Shown here piece after piece: positions 11,890 through 21,491 of a stretch of DNA of 64,000 nucleotides. The number at the start of each line of letters is the position of its first letter. Position 1 is the stretch's first letter. Made by a program: the position numbers and the translations under genes. The DNA is from Cymbomonas tetramitiformis (lineage: Eukaryota > Chlorophyta > Pyramimonadophyceae > Pyramimonadales > Pyramimonadaceae): the NCBI GenBank assembly GCA_001247695.2, contig LGRX02003669.1, forward strand, positions 1 through 64,000, read 5' to 3'. The notes under the pieces are model-generated. The model was not told the origin of the DNA. It saw only the letters and a list, made by a program, of their open reading frames with translations, and did not search any database.

Positions 11890-12135
11890 AGCGTGCAGCG
11901 TGCTCCACACTGACGTGTCCAGTGAAGCTCCACCTGCCTACAGATGCAGCGTGCTCCACGCTGACGTGTCCAGTGAAGCTCCACCTGCCTACAGATGCAG
12001 CGTGCTCCACGCTGACGTGTCCAGTGAAGCTCAACCTGCCTACAGATGCAGCGTGCTCCACGCTGACGTGTCCAGTGAAGCTCCACCTGCCTCCAGATGC
12101 AGCGTGCTCTACGCTGACGTGTCCAGTGAAGCTCC
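11890..12135. repeat. 51-bp intron minisatellite of RABL2 (left copy, five units)
   Basis: Unit GCAGCGTGCTCCACGCTGAC plus CTCCACCTGCCTACAGAT. It ends abruptly at the duplication breakpoint. The right-copy array (39,520-40,225) is longer. Confidence 0.9.
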
Positions 12136-12654
12136 AGATAGAACTTGCTCCAGGTAGAACGTAGGTTGCAATCTTGCAAATGATTAGAGAGATGCGCTTA
12201 GGTTGACGGGCGGCAATGTAAGTAAGGCATGTATATAAATGTAAAGGTGTGTGGGGCATGCATTATTTTGGGGTAGGATTGTTGGTGATACAAGTAAACA
12301 CGTGTTTCAGAAATGTGACCGTGGCAAGGAGAGTGTGAGCAAGTCCCCGACTACACAAAGGTATCGGGTTGGCAGCCCAAAATTTGTGTGGATCCCTTCT
12401 TGTGGCGGGCCATGGGCATTATTCCAAGCAAGGAGGCAACTTTCTTGATTCAATCCTTAGCCACACACCGTGGAAAGCAAGGGGGGTTGAGTAGCGGTGT
12501 TAAGCGGCAATTATAGGTTGAATACCCTTCCAGAGGGTTGTCTACTTGGGAGGAATGCCCGTCACTTGTATGAATAATGACAACATATAATGGATAAGAT
12601 GAGTATAGGGATGGGGGGGGAGCATGCATAACTTGCAATGAAGTGCCCTGGCCG
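12136..12654. other. Unique non-coding DNA after the duplication breakpoint
   Basis: No gene or repeat recognised. The junction at about 12,135 joins the RABL2 intron minisatellite to this sequence. Confidence 0.4.
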
Positions 12655-13255
12655 ATTCAGGGCCTGAAAGGCATTTTCAGGGTTTGAAAGGCATTTTCAG
12701 GGCCTGAAAAGTCATTTTCTGGGCCTGAAAACCATTTTCAGGGCCTGAAAAGTGGTTTTCAGGCCCTGAAACCCGTTTTCAGGGTCTGAAAACCATTTTC
12801 AGGGCCTGAAAAGTCGTTTTCAGGCCCTGGAAACCGTTTTCAGGGCCTGAAGACCATAATGAATAGTCATTTTCAGGGCCTGAAAAGGCATTTGTAGGCC
12901 TTATGTGAATTTTCAAGGCTTGGAACACTGTAAAATTTTCAGGCCCTGAACTTTTTTTTCAGGGGGCAAGATGGGGACATGAGAATATAATTCTAAACTT
13001 TATATAACACGAAAAGTGAATAAAAAGTTCAGGCCCCGAAAAAAAAGTTCAGGGGGCATCTTAAGAGTGTGAATTCCAAATTTTCAGGCCCTGAACTTTT
13101 GTGTAAAACTTATATTAACCATGAGGTTTTTTCTAAGGTGTATAACTAGCCTAGTATAAAACAAGTTCAGACCCTGAAAGTCATTTTCAGGGCCTGAAAA
13201 AAAAGTTCAGGGGGGAATTTTCAGGGGGCAAAAAAAAAAGTTCAGGGGGCAATCG
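12655..13255. repeat. TTTTCAGGGCCTGAAAA palindrome satellite
   Basis: Around twenty copies of the near-palindrome TTTTCAGGSCCTGAAAA, in both orientations and with variable spacing, degrade towards the right into GTTCAGGGGGCA repeats. The array lies directly upstream of the dioxygenase-like gene. It could be a satellite, a protein-binding array or a remnant of subterminal transposon repeats. Confidence 0.85.
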
Positions 13256-13384
13256 TAAGTAGCCCCCCATCTGCCGGATTTACTCAGGTGAGGATACAGT
13301 CGACCAGGCACATGCGCCAGTCCTACTGTCTCTGCTCGCATTCTTTTAGGAAGAGCTTGAAACTGTTGAAAATACTGAAAAACA

Positions 13385-13740
13385 CATAAGTTATTTTGGC
13401 TGCAGGAGCAACTGTTGCTGTTGCTGTTGCTGAGGAGCAGCCGGAGATGGAGATCGCGGTGGATCTCAGCAGGGTGTGGCAGCTGGAGGTGCTGCTGCCG
13501 TATCAGCACCTTGCCCTTCAGAAGACCTGCAAGGTGAGGCTACTTGCGACCACCGGACATACTCTGCTCGCATTCTTTTAGGAGGGAAAGAGTAACAGCA
13601 CGAAACGGGAAAAAAACTGAAAAAGTGTAGTTTGTCTTGGCTGCAGGAGCAGCTGTTCTTGTAGCTGTTACTGAGGAGCAGCCTGAGATGGAGAACGCGG
13701 AGGAGGCGCAGGGTGTGGCATCTGGAGGTGCTGTTGCCGT
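13385..13740 (+). repeat. Duplicated 5' exon of the dioxygenase-like gene
   Basis: TTGGCTGCAG followed by GAGCA, then EEQPEMEN/EEQPEMEI coding, occurs twice about 243 bp apart (13,401 and 13,644), as does the preceding CTCGCATTCTTTTAGGA intron sequence. This is a tandem duplication of an exon with its acceptor. Confidence 0.7.
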
Positions 13741-15323
13741 GGGGGGGGGGAGGAGGGCGCGGGTGCAGCGGCGCAGCCCGAGGGGGAGGCGGATGCGGAG
13801 TGGGGTTTCGCATGTCCCCGGGACTGGCGTGAGCAGCTGGCGGAAAACGGTTTTTTTGCGGACACCTGGAGGACCCGATTCCCGTGGCCGATCTCGTGAA
13901 GGAGTTCCACGCCGGGTACGTGAGCAAAGACGTGAAGTACAACTTCTCCAGCTTCAAGCAAGATGGTATTAAGGTCAACACGGTGAAGGACGAAAAGCGG
14001 CTCATCGGGAACATCGTGGAGGGCAGCCAGCTGGGGAAGCGGGTGGATTATATTGGTGGGGAGTTGATGAAGCGTCTGGAAGGCGAGGGGGGGTCGGGCA
14101 TCCCCCTATATGCAAAGGGGGAGCTGGAACTACGGCAGGAAAACATGGCCAAGACCGTATTGATCACGCAATACGGTGCAGGCAGGCAGGCGAACCACCG
14201 CGACCACGGTGCGTATGGGGTGCTGTTTGTCATGTCCGACTGCTACCAGTTTCGGGCGTACCCTGGTTCGCACTTGGCGGCGAACAAGTCGAGGGTGGCG
14301 TCCATTGAGTCGATCACCCTCCATCTACCGGCGAAGAGCGTGATCGTCTTCAACGGGAAGCTGATACACGGTGCGGTGGAGTACGTGTCCTCCGACTGGG
14401 CTCGGCTATCAGCCCACTTGTACGTGGACAAGAAGGGGGTGCCGATGCCGGAGGATACCACCTGGCCCGTGAAGGGTACTTTCGGCTTGGATGTATCGAT
14501 CACCCCCGTGGACTCCCGGCTATTACTCCAAACTCCCCCTCCCCAGCCGTATTGGCTGACGGCGCTGTTTGCGGAGAAGGAGTTCAGCGCCGCGTGTCCC
14601 CAGGGCTGTCACGCCGTGGGGCCTGAACTGGAGGCGCGCCTCACGCTCCGCAACGTCACGCGTGGGGACACTGCGTTCGGCCGGGTGGTTGTGCATGAGA
14701 AGCACACCACCCTGTTTTGGATTGCGGGCTGTCCGGTGAAGCCACGGGGGGCACGTGCGGGCAATGGCCTGTGGGTATACGACCCATGGGAGGTGGCTCC
14801 AGTGGAAGACGCATGGGGGCACGGCCCCCCCAACCGCAGGTTGGTTTTATTCAGGGCTGGGTGCTTGAACAACAAGACGCCCACCCTGAATAAGAGCCTG
14901 AGCGTGGAGGCGGATCGCGAGGACCTGGGCACGCTGTTGCTGGAGGCGGTGGCTGCTTTGGAGAAGGGCGTGCGCGGGTTGGCGATTGCCCCGGTGGAGG
15001 CCCTAAAACACCACACGAAAAGCTGTGAGGGGAAGTTCGAAGGGGAGCTGCAGCCCCTGCCTCTCTCCGCCCCTGCAGAACCTCCCCTCAACAAGCGGAA
15101 GGCGCAATCTCCACCGGCACCCCCAGCCTCTCTCCGCCCGAGGCTGCCACGGGGGGCACCTCCCGCCTCCGCCCCCAAGGCACCTCCCGCCTCCGCCCCC
15201 AAGGCACCTCCGCCCCCGCTACCTCCCCGGGATCCGAGAGTTAGTTTGGTCCGGTCGTCAGTCCGTCCAGTCCGTCATCCGTCCCGTCGATCCGTCGAGT
15301 TTGGACGGGTTGATTTCAGATAA
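13397..15323 (+). CDS. 2-oxoglutarate/Fe(II) dioxygenase-like protein, 3' end inside element E
   Basis: Read in the frame of 13,884-15,323, the product has ITQYGAG, then NHRDHG (His105, Asp107), a PGSH turn, IVFNGKLIHG (His162) and ARLSAHLYV (Arg174). This HxD...H...R order and spacing fit the double-stranded beta-helix of 2OG-Fe(II) dioxygenases, where two His and one Asp hold iron and Arg holds 2-oxoglutarate. TET/JBP and AlkB enzymes are possible relatives, but the family is unproven. After about residue 400 comes a basic, Pro/Ala-rich tail (NKRKAQSPP, then repeated PPASAPKA). From about 15,248 the frame runs into the terminal repeat of element E and stops there, so the native C-terminus is probably lost. 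Upstream, single-base shifts at a G10 run (13,741) and a T7 run (13,851) break an otherwise continuous frame. These may be sequencing errors or real mutations. Two similar exons precede (about 13,407-13,530 and 13,648 on). Confidence 0.55.
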
Positions 15324-15734
15324 ACCAAACATTCTTAACATTCTAAGATTTCGCAAAATAGGGCTCCCATACTTAAGCCCATACTTAAGGAGGGTAACGC
15401 GTCGGCCCGCGTCGACGCCTGCGTTTTCACATACTCAAGAAAATTTAATGTTTTTCATCATACTCAAGGAATATACACCGACTGCCCCCTCCCCCCCTAA
15501 CCAGGGGCTCAGGGGGTTTCACCCAGTCGCATGCGAGTTTCTAACGTGCGTCAGAGAGACGAACCCAACGACAGAGCTTGACAATCGTATACGATTGTCA
15601 CACGTGAGTCTGGGTGTCGGACCTAGTGCTCCTGCTTGACGATCGTATACGATTGTCACACGTGAGTCTGGGTGTCGAACCTAGTGCTCCTGCTTGACAA
15701 TCGTATACGATTGTCACACGTGTGTCTGGGTGTC
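15248..15734. repeat. Left terminal inverted repeat of element E
   Basis: The reverse complement of 29,474-29,886. From outside in: GTCCGTCCAGTCCGTC-type repeats, ACCAAACATTCTTAACATTC, CATACTTAAG repeats, then a GC-rich run and three E palindromes (15,579, 15,637 variant, 15,695). The opposite end has two palindromes, so the unit number is variable. Confidence 0.9.
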
Positions 15735-15841
15735 ATAATATAAATATTTACACTAAACCCATGTCTATATAGAGTGTTCTTTTCATAAAATAATTCATTT
15801 CTCATGGTACATTCTCATGGTCACATTCTCATAGGAATCCA

Positions 15842-18800
15842 ATGCCGACTTCCCTGCGATACGGTAACCATGCTTTGGATGTCCCGCATGCGGTGCCAAT
15901 CTCTCTTCAGTTACTACAGGCCTTGTTTCCAACCCTTACCGATACCCTGCTGCTTCTTCACATGCGCAGCACAGAAGACGTGCAACCTGCCGAGCTCGGT
16001 ACCGTGTTCCCTGACGGAGCTGTCGTACTTGTGATCGGTGGTGTCAGTACAAACCCCGGATCTAGCGATGTGAAAACCCGTTGTGTAAATGCCGAAACAG
16101 CCACACACGAATCTTCCCAAGCATCAGCTTCTCCGCCTCGCCCTGAGGTAAAGCGCGAAATTTTAGTTTGTGACTTAACCGAATCGCCCCCACCTCCAAA
16201 AGACTCGAATGAATCTATGAAATCCTACAGCGCGGGACAAGAACCAAAGCTCAAGCACAAAGTCAAATCGGACTATGCATCATATATATACCGGACCAGC
16301 TATTCCGATAGATTTTTCTCAGGATGTTGATTTGTCCCAAGACGTAGCGTCTGTTCAGTCTGAAGAGCTTGTGGACGAACTGCCTGTGCCTCTACTTCCG
16401 GGGGTAGTTTACAAGCCACGGGCTGGAGTTTTCTCTCCGTGGAAGGATTTCTTAAAATACGATCCACAGACCTGGATGCGTTCTGGGGACAAACGACGTA
16501 TCAAAGGCCGACTCGTTAGAACTACGCGATGTGGTGGGGATTTATCCTGTGACAACGATGCGTGTGTCGTATTTTGTCGAACGGGTGACCGCAACCGTTC
16601 CCAATTCACCGGTACCTTTAAAAATCGCAATCTGGCTTGCGCCCATTGCAACGCTGCACCTACGCATTCTGGGAATTGCCCGTTTAAAGTAACCACCGAA
16701 GAAGACTCCGATTGGAACATCCTCGTCCTGTCTACTAGCCCCATTGGACACAACCATTCGGTGCTGTCCACCGACCGCCCCAGCGTGGGCGAGCTACAGG
16801 CAGCTAAGACTAGGGCTGAGGAGGTTCTAAATACCGGTGGTGTGCGAAACGTGTGCCAGGTAAAACGGACTCTACTCACGGAAACCGTTTTCCCAAAAGA
16901 CTTTTCTTTTCACCCCAGCCAGCTACCAGGCATCGCGAGGAAAATGAACGTCATTGATACGGCAGTGGACCATAATTTCGTGCGAGGTCGTCGACAGGAT
17001 GAGGGCATGAAAGCCGTTTCCCAATGGGCTGCTCAGCACGGCAAGGGCCTACTGCAATCTTTCGCGGACGAGGGGAACATCGACAGTTTTGCTCACACGT
17101 TCGTTATGTCCAGTGTCGGAGTGGATGGAGGTGTCGATCTCGTGCGTCGCATGCACCCGAAAAGTAGCGACGACTACCTTAGCTCAGCGTACGTCCACTT
17201 GGATTTCGTACATCGCAAGGTTTCTGGGGATTGGGTGACGATGGGGGCGCACGTGTTCTCCATAGAGGCCAACGCCCTGCTCACTATTGCCACCATGAAC
17301 GTACCCAAAGACTGTACCGAAACACAGGTACTTTTTTGGACATTGGTGAAGAAGACGGTAGCAGCCGAACATCCGCGTGAGGAAGTATTATTCTACGGCT
17401 TCATGGGAGATGCAGCAGGTAAGTTAAAGATCATAATTTTCAATGGGAGAGTTTGTAAGTTACACGGTTCTGACAATCGTATACGATTGTCAGCAACCGT
17501 TGACAATCGTATACGATTGTCAGCAACTGACAATCGTATACGATTGTCAGCACCGTGTAAACCTACGCATGATATACTTGGTTTTCAAGAACTGATTAAT
17601 ATTTGGGGCACAGGTGCTAACTGGGCAGCAATCAAGAAAGTTTGGCCAGACCAAGATGACCGTAACAATCTGGAGTGCACGTTCCATTGGGGGCAGAACT
17701 TACATAAGATCGAATCTCTTATTCCATCAGATCTCCATGCCGGGCACAAAGACCTGTTAAAGCGATGGATTCACTCTACTCCCGAGGCCAAGGTATCCTG
17801 TGAAACTGCCATCTTCGCTTGGTATGCTGAGAAGTGCGACAGGTCGAATCAGCCAAAATTGAATGCGTACTTCGTTTTCCAAATACGGCACGCGCAGCAC
17901 ATTCTTACGCAATTCAAGGATCAAACCGAAGACATGACCGCCGAAATCCAACGACCGCTTGTATGCCTTGCGGAAAGCATGCGCGCGAAGTGGAGATCGT
18001 GGGGGGCATACTACTCCACCTTGTTGGAGTCGGTGGAATTCGTTAGCCTTATGCAGATTCGACAAATTTGCCTGGCGATGAACCGGCAGAACTCTACAAA
18101 GCACTTGTTGTGCGTGCAAGGTCGTATTCGTTCATTGGAGGATAAGTGGGTTAAAGGCGTCCTTACTCAGGCAGAGTTTGCAGATGGTCGCGAATTAATG
18201 CAAACAGTTCGTGCTGGCGCGACAGGATGGCTTCCACAGAGGGGCATCCCTGCAACGGACACCCACCGTCCAGATAAGGTAAACCATGGGGGGGTTTCGC
18301 GCAAACGCCCTGCGGAACTTCCCTCGGAAGGCGTCGCCTCCAAGAAGACGCGCACTGCCTCGGCGGTGCCACCTGCCTCTGCGGCAAGACCTACCTCGGC
18401 GGCAAGACCTACCTCGGCGGCACCACCTACCTCGGCGGCAAGACCTACCTCGGCGGCACGTCCGGAGCGTGCTTTAGTTCGCGTTTACCCGGAAGCTGGT
18501 GGGGACTTCCAACCTTCCCTGCTTCACGTCACGCGGGCAGGCACTAACGGTAAATGCTATGGACGGAAGTCTAATGGTTCTCGTCACGACATCCCAATCG
18601 CGAAAGGGCAGCTGACTATTGGGTACACCGGAAGCTTGACCTATTATTTTCCAGCAAAAAACTTAACTCTTCAAAAGGGTCAAGTTCGCGAAGTGAGGAC
18701 CACTCCCCCGATCCGGAGGATTATATTCTGCTCGTGGAAATGTGTTCAAAACCCATGGTATTGTTGTCACGTTTCGATGCCTGGACTGCCCGAGGGGGGG

Positions 18801-19391
18801 GCGAACCGTGTACCCAAACTTCTTGTTGCACCGGACACAAAGATCCTGGAAAGTGAGGAGACTCGTCTCTGTTCTCTTGGTGTTTGCGTTGCCCATGAGG
18901 ATGTGACCCCAGAAGAGGCTCGAGGACATCTGGTGAGATCGGAGAATTCGGAGATGGACGTGGAGGAGAGACTTCGCAACGGTGTTAAGGTGAAAGCGAG
19001 TGGCAAGGGTTTCCTGACGAAGAAGATAGCGAATTTCTATACCGCGCTCCACAGCATGGTTAAGACCGATAACCTTGCACTGACTCAAATCCGGAAATGT
19101 GTTCCTGGTGGTGCAACCGTGTATAACTTCCGAGTTTGTCACCCTGATTCCGATGGCCGTGAATACCTCTTGGAGTTTGGACGAGAATACCGTTGTTCGT
19201 GTCCGTGTTTTCGAGAAATGGCGAGGACCCGACCTGCTCCCTGCAAGCATTTCCTTTGGCTGTACTCCGAGATATTCGAAATTCCGATCAATACGAGTGT
19301 GGGATACCTTCACGAGCCATCTCTGCTATCCTCAGAAGTTCGCAAAATACTGTCGTATTATCCTGGAATTCCGGACAACTTCGATCTCTAG
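15842..19391 (+). CDS. MULE-type transposase with WRKY/GCM-like and SWIM zinc fingers
   Basis: The product should cut and rejoin element ends through an RNase-H-fold DDE domain. In the frame beginning at 16,275, residues 75-165 hold a C-x-C...HNH zinc-binding region like the WRKY/GCM1 (FLYWCH) finger of MULEs. The core has VHLDFVHR (first Asp), DCTETQVLFW, GFMGDAAG (second Asp) and LECTFHWGQNLHK. Near the C-terminus CSCPCF...APCKHF is a SWIM finger. A 195-bp GTAAGT...CAG intron (17,419-17,613) splits the second Asp block. Removing it restores GDAAGANWAAIKK, and it contains three E palindromes. A Ser-Ala-Arg-Pro-Thr repeat with a basic KKTR patch lies near 18,350-18,470. The N-terminal part (15,842-16,280) is in another frame, and one extra TA in the TATATA run at 16,282 would join them. 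A separate upstream exon or a start at 16,275 is also possible. Confidence 0.85.
17419..17613 (+). other. Frame-neutral transposase intron packed with three E palindromes
   Basis: 195 bp, GTAAGT to CAG, divisible by three and without stop codons in the coding frame. Palindromes sit at 17,471-17,492, 17,501-17,522 and 17,528-17,549. If retained, each is read as DNRIRLS. Confidence 0.85.
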
Positions 19392-19609
19392 TTGCTTAGC
19401 TAGAATACAAACGTAAATCTGTTATGGTATGTTAAATATTTTATAGTGTATGCATTTTCATATACGTTATTCAAAACATTTTGTATACCATTGCATGTAT
19501 TAGCACCCTCATCCACATTCGAATATGATTAACCGTACGGTTCCAGCTTGACAATCATATACGATTGTCACACGTGAGAGAGAGCCGAACTTAGCGCCGA
19601 GATCGTGTA
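19392..19609. other. Transposase 3' flank and first partial 156-bp unit
   Basis: An AT-rich downstream region, then a partial 156-bp unit with a variant E palindrome (19,559-19,580, ATATAC for GTATAC). This unit is cut at about 19,609 by the foldback element. Confidence 0.7.
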
Positions 19610-20843
19610 CAGGCATGTAGCACGGCTAGGTGGGCCCGGATTGCATAATCGATGAAAATGACATTTAGAAGTCGCAAGAAGTTTCAAGAAGTACTTAGTG
19701 GTGAAAAGAAATCATCTAGAGGCAATATCTTATATTTTTGATAATTGTAGTGGCCACAGGGCTGCTTACAGGTCGCGGATGGGCTGCCGTACATACATTG
19801 CATATCTTGCGGGCGCGTGAGATATGCAAATGATACGGGGCAGTTATTAGACGTGGTGAGAAGTATTTAGAGGTCATCCGTAGGCAATGAGAAGCGAAAT
19901 TTCACATCGGGACATATTCACGGGGTGCTGGGGAGCTAATTTCGTCTGTAAAATGGCTGCAAAGCAGAAATTGCATATCTTGCGGGCGCGTGAGATATGC
20001 AAATGATACGGGGAAGTTATTACACGTTGTGAGAAGTATTTAGAGATCATACCTAGGCAATGAGAAGCGAAATTTCACATTGGGTCATTTTCACGGGGTG
20101 CTGGGGAGCTAATTTCGTCTGTAAAATGGTTGCAAATCAGAAATTGCATGTCTCGCGGGCGCGTGAGATATGCGAATGATAGGGGGAAGTTATTACACGT
20201 TGTGATAAGTATTTAGAGGTCATACCTAGGCAATGAGAAGCGAAATTTCACATTGGGTCATTTTCACGGGGTGCTGGGGAGCTAATTTCGTCTGTAAAAT
20301 GGTTGCAAATCAGAAATTGCATGTCTCGCGGGCGCGTGAGATATACAATATTAGAAATCAAAATGTTAGAAGTCATTGCAAGTTATGAGAAGTCATCACA
20401 ATGCATCATCACATGAATACTGTGTTATAGTGTGTATTGTATATCTCACGCGCCCACGAGACATGCATTTTCTGTTTTGCAGTCAGTTTACAGACGAAAT
20501 TAGCTCCCCAACGCCCCGCGAATGTGACCCGATGTGAAATATCACTTCTCGATGCCTAGTAATAACTTCTAGATACTTCTCACAACTTCTAATAACTTCA
20601 CCGTATCATTTGCATATCTCACGCGCCCACGAGACATGCATATCCTGCTCCGCGGCCCATCTGCGACTTGTATAGCAGCCGTGTGGCCACAGTAATTATC
20701 GAAAATGTAAAATATTGCCTTCGGGTGATTTCTTATAACTTCTAACATGTTCTTGAAACTTCTTGCGACTTCTTAATGCCATTTTCATTGATTATGCAAC
20801 TTATAGTGCAAGCCCGTTCACCTAGCCGTGCTACATGCCTACA
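19610..20843. mobile_element. 1.2-kb foldback element inserted in the palindrome array
   Basis: Inverted arms of about 190 bp (AGGCATGTAGCACGGCTAGG at the left; CCTAGCCGTGCTACATGCCT at the right). Inside, the left half holds three or so direct units of ~172 bp (GCATATCTTGCGGGCGCGTG core) and the right half one inverted unit. It has no coding capacity. It interrupts a 156-bp repeat at a point that is uninterrupted (GTGTATCCTA) in later units, which shows it was inserted. Confidence 0.75.
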
Positions 20844-20844
20844 T

Positions 20845-21290
20845 ATCCTATAGCATGTCGTATAACCCTGCCTGGATATTCGCGAAGAGTTTGTCACTAC
20901 TCGTGCACATTCGAATATGATTAACCGTACGGTTCCAGCTTGACAATCGTATACGATTGTCACACGTGAGAGAGAGCCGAACTTAGCGCCGAGATCGTGT
21001 ATCCTATTGCATGTCGTATAACCCTGCCTGGATATTCGCGAAGAGTTTGTCACTACTCGTGCACATCTGAATATGATTATTCGTACGGTTCCAGCTTGAC
21101 AATCGTATACGATTGTCACACGTGAGAGAGAGCCGAACTTAGCGCCGAGATCGTGTATCCTATTGCATGTCGTATAACCCTGCCTGGATATTCGCGAAGA
21201 GTTTGTCACTACTCGTGCACATCTGAATATGATTATTCGTACGGTTCCAGCTTGACAATCGTATACGATGGTCACACGTGAGTATTGTAT
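20845..21290. repeat. 156-bp repeats with E palindromes upstream of the H3-mimic gene
   Basis: Three units (20,845, 21,001, 21,157), each ending with one E palindrome (20,941-20,962, 21,097-21,118, 21,253-21,274 with one change) and a CACGTGAGAGAGAGCC tail. Together with the partial unit at 19.5 kb they occupy the spacer where the promoter of the next gene should be. Confidence 0.85.
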
Positions 21291-21452
21291 TAGATATATT
21301 TATAGATTTCTTTATCTATATATACTAGGAAAATATTAAAATAATTCATAATTTTAGACATGTCTACTGGGAGATTATCAAGAGTCAGAAAGCCCACTGC
21401 TAAGGCAATGGCTGTGTCTGCCGGGCGTGAGGGAGGTGCGTATCTGCATCCC

Positions 21453-21458
21453 TATAAA
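21453..21458 (+). promoter_or_regulatory. Possible TATA box for the H3-mimic gene
   Basis: TATAAA lies 34 bases before the ATG at 21,492. If used, transcription would start just before that ATG and give a protein whose second residue begins an exact H3 tail. It is within a frame open from an earlier ATG (21,360), so this is an inference. Confidence 0.35.
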
Positions 21459-21491
21459 TGCATGTCGGGGTGTCATTTGTTTCATTATTGC

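Larger units (their letters stand above)
1..12135. repeat. Left copy of the ~12.1-kb duplicated block
   Basis: This block matches 27,608-39,808 almost base for base. The offset drifts only from 27,607 to 27,634, through indels in homopolymers and tandem repeats, and there are few substitutions. It holds the 3' end of element E, a glutamine/leucine-repeat gene, intergenic repeats and the 3' exons of RABL2. Collinearity ends near 12,135, inside a 51-bp minisatellite in a RABL2 intron, where unrelated sequence begins. The left end lies outside the window. It is either a tandem duplication or a joining of haplotypes. Confidence 0.95.

Noticed and set aside
11247..12179. 310-residue minus-strand frame over RABL2 exons and the minisatellite
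   Set aside because: It reads through splice donors and the intron repeat. The spliced exons explain the real coding part.
20742..21275. 177-residue minus-strand repeat frame upstream of the H3-mimic gene
   Set aside because: It is a translation of the 156-bp repeats and palindromes, in an intergenic array.
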